Of a stretch of 64,000 bases of DNA, positions 56,701-64,000 are shown one piece after another. Source of the stretch: Ulva prolifera (Eukaryota; Chlorophyta; Ulvophyceae; Ulvales; Ulvaceae); assembly GCA_023078555.1 (NCBI GenBank), contig CM041198.1:11041874-11105873 (forward strand). The letters run 5' to 3'. Below the pieces are notes generated by a model. That model made no database searches. It had not been told where the DNA came from and saw nothing but the letters and a program-made list of their open reading frames with translations. Made by a program: the position numbers and the translations under genes. Within the stretch, counting starts at the first letter, position 1; each line of letters opens with the position of its first letter.

Positions 56701-56984
56701 CGCAGCCTGTTTGCGTTGGGGCAGTTCGCACGCAAATGTCCCTTCTTCTTGCAGAAGAAACAGGTCCTGGTCTCCTTGCGAGGAGCCTGGCCAGCCGCGA
56801 GAGCAGCGACCACAGGACCATCACCACGGGACTGCTTGCGCCAGCCTGGTTTGCCCGCGGGCGCCCCAGACCTAGCTTGCAGCCGCTGTTGCTTGAGCAA
56901 ATCGGCATGCTCAGTCAAACGTGAAATGATTACGTGTGGGGAAGAATGGAGAGCTTCGCCACGCACAGCGTCGAACTCCTCCCC
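56600..56984 (-). pseudogene. Copia gag, C-terminal part with zinc knuckle
   Basis: On the minus strand GEEFDAVRGEALHSSPHVII leads to a basic region and the CCHC knuckle CFFCKKKGHLRANC. Its frame differs from that of pol downstream, so a frameshift (programmed or by mutation) is needed to reach the protease. Upstream the gag stops abruptly at a plus-orientation LTR fragment at 56985. The N-terminal half found at 50223-50867 would complement it. Confidence 0.85.
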
Positions 56985-57295
56985 TGACAGGTGCACCCAT
57001 GCACGAACGATCGCGGATCCAGTGTAGGGGTAAGCCGCCAGCGGGATTGTCCCGGTGTAGCGAGGGAAACCCTGCGAGGGTCTCCCGCCGTAACCTTGAG
57101 TGTTCAGTGTGCATATAAGGATGTGCACACTATGATCTGTAACCATTCTCTCTACTGTTTCACGGTATTAGCATCTTCCCTTTCAGCGTTCCTCGGTTCT
57201 ACCTCTGTGCGCAGCAGGTATGGAACGCTGGCTGTCCTGACATGACCTGTATAAAGACTGCGCGTCTGACCTGCACAAATGTAGCATTTCTGACA
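56985..57295 (+). mobile_element. 5'-truncated LTR of the Copia family
   Basis: It aligns with the other LTRs from TGACAGGTGCACCCATGCAC to the end TTTCTGACA, but lacks the first 40 bp or so. It is opposite in orientation to the adjacent gag/pol and separates it from the LINE fragment. Confidence 0.88.
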
Positions 57296-58045
57296 GTCGC
57301 GACGGCTCCCGCATGCTGGGGGTCGCGCGAGTAGGCCGTGCACTTGTGCAGCTGGGGCTCCAGTCCGAGGGGCTCTGCCGTCGAGGCCAGCGCACCGAAT
57401 GCGGCGTCGGCGTCCACGTACCCCCCAGCGATGGTGCAGTCGTCCTGGTATGCCACGAGGGCGGCCGTGACCTCCCTCTCGGGCGGCTGGTGCGGGGCCA
57501 GCACGGCCCGGAGGGGGCCCTGGAGGGGCAGGGCGAAGGGCAGCGGGCTGAGGGGATCGCCTTGACGTACGCTGCGCTGAGACGTGATCACAGCGGTGTC
57601 GGGCGGTGCGCCTTCGATGTAAAGATTTGCGGGGAACCTGTTCAACATGAGGGAGAAGGGCAGCAGCGCAGGCTTGTAAAAAACAACGACCTCCAAGATG
57701 GCTGCACGAGACATCATGTTGAATGCATTCTTCCAATTCAGCTGTACAAGCACGAAATCGTCCCACGCCTGCAGTACGGCGCGCACAGCGTGGCCCAGGT
57801 TCTGTGCCTCCTGGCACCCCGACCCCCACTTGCAGCGGCGCGATGGAGGCACCCAGGCCGCTGCACAGGCTTACCAGGCGCTGCCACGTCTCTGCAATGG
57901 TGATAGGACGGACGCCTCCCTGCGGCTTCTGCTGCGGGAGGAGGCGGCAGTCCAGCAAGCGCGGGAGGTTTAGCAGCCGGCCGTCGAGGGCATCGTTCAC
58001 GAAGCAGAGAATCTCCGCGAGCGCGGCCATGGACGCCGTGCCGGC
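57296..58045 (-). pseudogene. LINE-type reverse transcriptase fragment
   Basis: The minus strand gives QQKPQGGVRPITIAETWQRL, continuing in a second frame with VQLNWKNAFNMMSRAAILEV, RQGDPLSPLPFALPLQGPL and the catalytic-site phrase VAYQDDCTIAGGYVDADAAF. These are reverse transcriptase blocks of a non-LTR element. A frameshift lies near 57840 and the C-terminal end is cut by the LTR at 57295. Confidence 0.85.
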
Positions 58046-58392
58046 TGTCAGAAACGCTACAGTTTGTGCAGGTCAGATGCGCAGTCTTCATTGCAGGTCA
58101 TGTCAGGACAGCCAGCGTTCCATACCTGCTGCGCACAGAGGTAGAACCGAGGAACGCCAAGGGAAGATACAAGCACCGTGAAACAGTAGAAAGAATGGTT
58201 ACAGCTCTTAGTGAGCACAGTCATATATGCACACTGAATAGTCAAGATTACGGCGGGAGACCTTCGCAGGATCTCCCTCGCTACACCGGGACAATCCCGC
58301 TGGCGGCTTACCCCTGCACTGGATCCGCGGATCGTTCGTGCATGGGTGCACCTGTCACCACACTGCTGCCCGCAGGCTCATGCATTTTGACA
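58046..58392 (-). mobile_element. LTR of the Copia family inserted into a LINE
   Basis: Bounded by TGTCAGAAACGC and CATTTTGACA. LINE sequence in the same orientation lies on both sides. Flanks CCGGC and CAGGC match at four of five bases, consistent with an aged 5-bp target duplication. Confidence 0.88.
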
Positions 58393-58640
58393 CAGGCAGC
58401 CCGGATGTGCTCGTACGTCCACCCCTCGGGCCGCTGCCCTTCGCCAGCTTGTCGAGTAGGCCCCGGAGCGTCGCCTTGTCGATTTGCAGCGGGGGCGCAG
58501 GCTCGGTGGGCTAGGTGTCGGGGGGCAGCGCTTCTGTGGGATGCAGAGCTGCCGCAGCTGCTCGCGCACTTCCGGGCTGTATCTGGTGATGGGCTGCCTC
58601 CAGTTTCGCCGGGGCTTTGCGGACATTCCCGTTGCCAAGT
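58393..58640 (-). pseudogene. LINE fragment upstream of the RT block, split by the LTR
   Basis: The minus strand (KPRRNWRQPITRYSPEVREQ) continues the GC-rich composition of 57296-58045 and lies just N-terminal to it once the LTR is ignored. Frame is interrupted. Confidence 0.55.
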
Positions 58641-58682
58641 GACCCGTGGACGGAGGCCGTATGTATGTACATGTATGTAGAT

Positions 58683-58940
58683 TTAAAGGAGGCCGGGCAT
58701 CGAGCCGTTGCTAGGAAGTCGCATGCAAATCCACTCAGTCATGGCACTGGGCCGCGCACGAGCGCGCACCATCGCCCTGCCAGTAATTCCCGCCAGGAAT
58801 TGGAACCCCGCACGGAGCACATAAGCATTCCCTTTGCACAAGGCCACACTCAACCGGCGCAGGGCATTCGTTACAAACAAAGCACGGTTCACCTTACCAC
58901 ACAGAGACGCAACCTCCGCCAGCCGATTCAAGTGATCCAT
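58683..58940 (-). pseudogene. LINE ORF2 C-terminal block
   Basis: LNRLAEVASLCGKVNRALFV and RRLSVALCKGNAYVLRAGFQ match the C-terminal block at 62650-62818 (LAEVASRCCEVDHGAFV, MSVALCKGNAHVLHMG). A 3' end piece of a second LINE copy, placed ahead of the RT fragment on this strand, so it belongs to a different insertion. Confidence 0.7.
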
Positions 58941-61553
58941 AGCAGGCTATCCCAAGCAACCATGCGTCTCATGTATGTATGTATGCATGAAGACATAAAC
59001 AATAATCAGGTTGTGCCGGCGCCGAGGTAAAGGGGGTTGTTTGAGCGGGCGTGCCGGCGTGTCGGCATATGCCCTCGTCTGCAAGTTACGTGTGTTTACA
59101 GCAAGCATTCGACGCCATTTGGCGAGTATGACATGTTGGTATGTTTGTAAGGCTGCTGCAATGCAAATTGAGGTGGTTCAAGCTGCTTAGAAGTGAGCAA
59201 TATCCATTTGGACATTGACAACTCTGGAAGACGGGTCCGAACAGGTGGCCGTACCAAGGAAGATTGCAATTTTGACATCTACATCGGTCCCAGCAAATTT
59301 GGCAATAGGTGAGAGTGAATGTACTGCCCATTCTCATGCCCAGGTGCAGACCCTCCAGCATGCCTATAGGGCAGTCTCCTTGGCCATGGACATGACTTGA
59401 TGTGACCAGGGGGGTCTGCACTCGGGCCGTGCACACGTCCACCGGGAACGCGAGCGACTTAGACATTGCCCAGGGCGCTGGGCGGTGTCTATAGACTCAC
59501 AGGTACATGCTGAGTGCACACAGGCGGTCCCTGGGCGAAACGTAGAAAAGTGTCCAAGGAAAGGCCTGTTCGGCCAAAATGCCGATTACGCCCATGGACG
59601 CGGATTTGGCGCCCAGCGCACGCCCAGTGAGCATACTGGGTTGAGAACACCCCCGAAACACTATAATTTGTCTAGTTTATGTGACCTAAGGAAGACGAAT
59701 TAGACCCTGCAGGTATCATGTGCTTCTGTGTGGGAGGTCAGACACATCCCCGAGGGCGGACCCATGATCCGGGAAGGCTCACACAGGATGCAGGATGCGT
59801 TCATGCGCATATTCCGGGGAGCAGGTGCCAGGAGATATCGTAATCTTTTGGTCTTACGGACCGGCACATGGTATTTACCACAGTAATGTGGGGCACACTG
59901 CTACCCGACTTAGCCTGAGTCGGTCGGTATACAATATATTTTCATGAAGAGTGCACTCAGCGTACTGTGCCAACGCCAAAGTCATATGCCAATGCTGTTG
60001 ATGGGGCCCACGCCCCGTGACAGCATGAAGGTCTACACCTGTGTAGCAGTGATGTTTCATGTGTACGCTCGAGTGGCACGCACACAAGACATGCTGCTAC
60101 CGTTGGGGCTCAACACAGGGCTCTGCAAACAAGTGCTGCCATCGATGCCTACAGACTACCAAATGTAGCGATTGTGTCTTCTGCGGACTTCTGTGCGTCA
60201 CAAGATGGTTGTGGCGAGCATTTCTGGAACGCAGGCTGCTGGGTGAAGAGCAATCCGGACTTGAACCCTGATGAATCCGCAGGCGCCACTGGCCCAGACG
60301 TACATCTGCAGCTGCTCTTACATCGCTACTTTTGCGTTTGCTGTAAGTCACAAGGCTATTGGCCAGCTTGCACACTGATGAGTACGGTGCTATGTGCGGT
60401 CGGACTCACTCATGGCTTTGCTTCTCGCATATGTGATGTGGTTATCAGGTATTGCGCTGACCTCGGAGAATCACCGGCAGTTTCACGACGAAGGAATCAG
60501 AAGCAGATTTTGCGGGTGAACGCACAGGTACATTCCGTTCCAACACGAGCATGCCGCTGGTGTTCTGAAGATGGATTCATATGAGCGACATAACAAGGCA
60601 GGCTGGATATTGCAGATTTATCTTTGTGTGCTATCCCACTCTGTAAGCGTCACCGATTTATTTGGTGCTGCACACATTCACGCTGGTACAGATGTACTGT
60701 TCTAGTGCAGCTTCGTAAATCCAGGATACCAGATGGTTGCTGAAAATCTCTGCTAGTTGTGCACAGGAGAGACACCACTTGTGCCCCTTGGACACAACAG
60801 AGCTGTCAAGGTGTATCACCTCATGGTTTAGAGTTTTCAACACTTCTGAGATTGTTTCAAAACTTCAGTGTCCCCTTTGCCTGACGTGTGAAGCTGAAGT
60901 CCGTATTCTACACTGCCTCTGAGGTTCAGTCCATTCTCAAAAGTGCACTGCCAGATTTGTTTGAATTTGCACTTAGTCGTATATCGCATGTGTAAGGCTT
61001 CAGGTAGTAGGTAGCCTGGAAACGTGCACCCTCTTCATGTTTTGAACTCTTATTGCCTCCGATGTACATCTTAGACTATACAGCACTGCCCCAAGGGGGC
61101 CATGGCCGTCGACGTTATGTTGACACAGCAACAGAACCATGCATACACACAAGTCATATGTATACATGGCACTGCCATGAGATTGGGCCACCTACACACG
61201 TGACAGTGGCTCTGAAGCTGCAAGCTACACATTCGTCTTCCTGTCCCGTGCTGGTGCATACCTAGGGGCAGCGCATTGCATGGTTGCAAGGTCATGGCCT
61301 TGTCTCCGAGATAAGCTGTATGGCCATGCTGCTGGATTGTGCATGATTGATCTATCCAAGTCTAAGGATGACGACCGGGTTTTTGGCCTGGCACATCTCC
61401 GTTGTCCTACACATGGAGCTGATCGACAATCTCCTGTTCTGGGCAGTGGCGCTTTTTCATGCACATGCTCCAGGGAGAACGTGCATGTGTCTGATTATGT
61501 GCACATGACGTACTCATCTTCTTACAGCAAGCTGGTAACATCTTATTGTACCT
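58941..61553. other. Unassigned stretch
   Basis: Several suggestive but unlinked pieces: a plus frame at 59195-59308 (RTKEDCNFDIYIGPSKFGNR before a GTGAGA donor-like site), a Cys-rich plus frame at 60180-60340, and a minus frame at 60658-60840 (LNHEVIHLDSSVVSKGHKWC) that may belong with the exon at 61554. None matches a known family. Confidence 0.35.
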
Positions 61554-61752
61554 TGAAGTCTGTAATTGGAGTGGAATTCTCCTTCTTCAGGCATTCTCTG
61601 GCAAGAGCTGTCTCCAAAATACTCTGCAGGGGATCAACTCCTACTACATCATTCACAATTTCATTGACCAGTTGAGAGTCAAATCGTACAGTGTATTTGG
61701 AGGCAGCTCCTGCTTGTAGCTTGATTAGTTGTGGCAGGTAGACACCAGGCAT
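61554..61752 (-). CDS. Hypothetical protein, probable first exon (67 codons)
   Basis: The minus strand starts with ATG at 61752 (MPGVYLPQLIKLQAGAASKY) and contains LVNEIVNDVVGVDPLQSILE and CLKKENSTPITDFK before a GTACAA donor. Composition is protein-like and the neighbouring LINE bias is absent. A possible later exon lies at 60658-60840. Function unknown. Confidence 0.45.
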
Positions 61753-62189
61753 TGATGACTGAGCTATCTGTGGCTGCAGGGCAAACTCAAGAACGATCTG
61801 GGCGGACTAGCACAAAAGCACGATCAATCGGTTTGTCATCCATGGCCAACACGGGACCCCAACACATACACTGCACACTTCCCCATTGTGATCAATCCAG
61901 CTCCTCACTCATATGGACTGTGAATCTTTCTCGGTGAGTTGGTGAAAGGCGTACATGCAGCAAAGCCGATGAACGCTGCAGGCAGAGAGAAGCCACAGAA
62001 TACTGCAAGGCAACAATAACATGTCCAGATTAAAGATGGCAGTCAGGTCCGAAGAGCTGCTGGTAGCATTTGGTCATTGGTGTTCTTGTCGACATTCTCC
62101 TGGAAGAATACTGGTCCCAGATTTCGGAATTGTCAATTTCCAAATGGATATGGCTATTCACGTAAATACATACTGTTGCGCCGATCCGG
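61753..62189. other. Unassigned stretch
   Basis: No gene recognised. 62100-62160 in minus orientation shares CATATCCATTTGG and ATTGACAA-TC phrases with 59190-59220, suggesting a short dispersed repeat. Confidence 0.35.
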
Positions 62190-62818
62190 CTGCTGGGGCC
62201 GCAACAGCTGGGCAGCGCGCCTGTGTGGAGCGACCCGCACTGGACACCGCACGAGCTGAGGCGCCGGAGGCCGGGGGGGGGGGGGGTCAGGTAGCGATGG
62301 TGCTGCAGGGGCTGGGGCTGGTGTGCGGGCCACGGTCACGCAACAGGAGGCGCTGGAGAAGGTTGTCACGGAGATGGCCCTGCGGAACGTAGGGGACATC
62401 ATATTTTTGCCGCCTGGTATCATCATGTATATACATCATATATAGCAATTTGTGCATAGGGAATGTGTTGGTTGTGAACCCCTGTGCGGGTACCTATTGC
62501 AGTGCTGCGGCGCGGGAGGATGTGTTCACTGCAGCGGTGCGGGATGGGCAGAATCGCAATGCAAATCGTGCATATGACCCCGATGCATATGATTTTGTGC
62601 CATTGTCGTATGAGACATATGGTAGGCTGGGGCGGCCTGCCATGGCACATTCGAATCAGCTGGCTGAGGTTGCGTCTCGGTGTTGTGAGGTGGACCATGG
62701 TGCGTTTGTGGCGAATGCTTTGCCCCAGATGAGTGTGGCTTTGTGCAAAGGGAATGCTCATGTGCTTCACATGGGGCTGCAATCTGTGGCAGGTATTGCC
62801 GGTAGGGTTGTCGTGTGA
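62190..62818 (+). pseudogene. LINE ORF2 3' end
   Basis: A GC-rich stretch with a 14-G run (about 62274-62287) leads into YDFVPLSYETYGRLGRPAMA, LAEVASRCCEVDHGAFVANA and MSVALCKGNAHVLHMGLQSV, ending with TGA at 62816. The FVPLS-ETYGRLG and LSVALCKGNA blocks are the conserved C terminus of this LINE family, also at 37459-37653 and 58683-58940. The upstream RT is absent (5' truncation is usual for LINEs). Confidence 0.75.
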
Positions 62819-64000
62819 GCTTGTGCCCGGCCTAGTGCCATGAATGAGTGATTAGGTTTGAGAATGGATTCCAAGAACCGGTAGCATGCCCGGCCTCTAC
62901 CTTCTAACTACATACTGCTGTATCAAGCTAACCTACTCAACGATGCAGCTGCACTGTTTATGCATCGCAACCACATATAATTGCTCTGCCCCAATTCCAA
63001 TTGATGATGCACTGTCACCTGATTCACCTGATGTTAGCACTGTTACCTGATGCAGCATTTGTCAAGACGGATGTGACATCGGCCACGCCACGCACGCCGC
63101 GCCCAGCACGGGCATCATTGCAGCATTCATCCAAAGCAGAGAGTAGTGTTACCGCGGGCCAAAGGGGAAAAGCCCATCTGAATCAAGAGTGGGCTGATAC
63201 GAGCCGATCTATGATTGCAATACATTGCATGACAAAATTCTATAAAGTACATGCAACTATATGTCAATCGCTCAGAAGCTCAAAGTTGTTTTCATGTCAA
63301 GTTGCCCAGCTAGGTCTGCTCAGCTGTGTCCGGGCATGTGGTATGCAGTAGACGGCATGTACTCAGGGAACGGCTGGGTCAACTTGAAGTATGCAGCCGC
63401 ACGACAGATTCACACCAGGTCCTATGGTTACGAGTGTCACAATGTCACATTAACATTTGAGCGGATTTGTTTTCTCCGTTCTTCGAAGAGGACAAGGTCG
63501 CTCAAATGTTACTGTGACATTGCACGTCTCCCTCAAGTACACCTGCTGTTCCTTAGGAGCGATAAGTTTTTGCATTGCAAGAAATAGGCAGGGGCGACCA
63601 GCAGACTCATTGCCTAAGATTAGCGCACGCATGTTGCCAGGTCCGACCAGGTCGTTTGTCGGTGTGATGAGATATCAAGACGCAGATCATCGCATGCCAC
63701 GAGACTCATCTGCCATATTCTGTGTTCAATTCGTGTGCTGGTGGTGCATTGCCGGGTCTCCGGGGGGACATGGAGACCCAGTATCAAGCGCTCGCGAGTG
63801 AACGTCCAAATCGAGGAGTCGTGTGCCCCGCGTGCACTGGGCATGACCAAGCACGTCCGGCTGCACCTGCTGCAGAATTGTCACCGGGACTGCGCAGTGA
63901 TCAATTGCCATCCCCAACCATCACGTCCGTCTGTGATTGCACAGCTTCCATAAGTCAGGTATGAAGAGGTATTCATGCCCGACCATAGCGCATGTTGTGT
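62819..64000. other. Unassigned stretch to the window end
   Basis: No gene recognised. An imperfect inverted repeat at about 63438-63536 pairs AATGTCACATTAACATTTGA with CTCAAATGTTACTGTGACAT. Confidence 0.4.

Overview
This window is nuclear DNA of a flagellated photosynthetic-lineage eukaryote, most likely a green alga (chlorophyte or prasinophyte grade). Reasons: all genes that can be resolved contain short GT-AG introns (about 80-240 bp) except one. Cytochrome c starts [11 protein letters not shown], very like green-algal cytochrome c. The protein kinase is a plant-type CDPK with four EF-hands and the phosphatase is a plant-type PP2C. An axonemal ASH-domain protein and a PIH1 protein point to motile cilia. 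The species assignment is inference.

Layout. 1-760: broken LINE-type fragment on the minus strand. 3962-6478: nine-exon CDPK (+). 10252-11104: UFM1-conjugating enzyme UFC1 (-). 11556-13551: HemW/RSAD1-type radical SAM protein (+). 13687-14566: cytochrome c (-). 15624-16789: eIF2B alpha (+). 20134-25737: large multi-exon ASH/Hydin-like axonemal protein (+). 25738-32801: repeat-rich tract with short GTTACAAGGACAAAG repeats, a solo LTR and GC-rich elements. 32802-35049: PP2C with an RG-rich tail (+). 35050-41069: LINE remnants and unassigned DNA. 41070-42315: PIH1-domain protein (+). 43011-43332: frameshifted unknown ORF (+). 43770-44156: 90-aa single-pass membrane protein (+). 44433-45213: TRAPPC6 (-), divergent from intronless TRAPPC3 at 45675-46196 (+). 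48745-58940: nested transposon cluster built around one Ty1/Copia family with about 350-bp LTRs and LINE fragments. 58941-64000: mostly unassigned, with one likely minus-strand exon and a LINE 3' end.

The host genes are ordinary housekeeping and ciliary genes: calcium signalling, ufmylation, haem/radical SAM chemistry, respiration, translation control, vesicle tethering, dynein assembly and axoneme structure. The clearest organisational oddity is that the two TRAPP subunits known to form a heterodimer (TRAPPC3 and TRAPPC6) sit head to head with 461 bp between their start codons. The clearest structural oddity is the transposon cluster, where LTRs of one family lie in both orientations and two complementary halves of a gag gene lie on opposite strands. 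Splice sites were chosen by eye from GT-AG boundaries, reading frame and similarity to remembered family consensus; no search was run.
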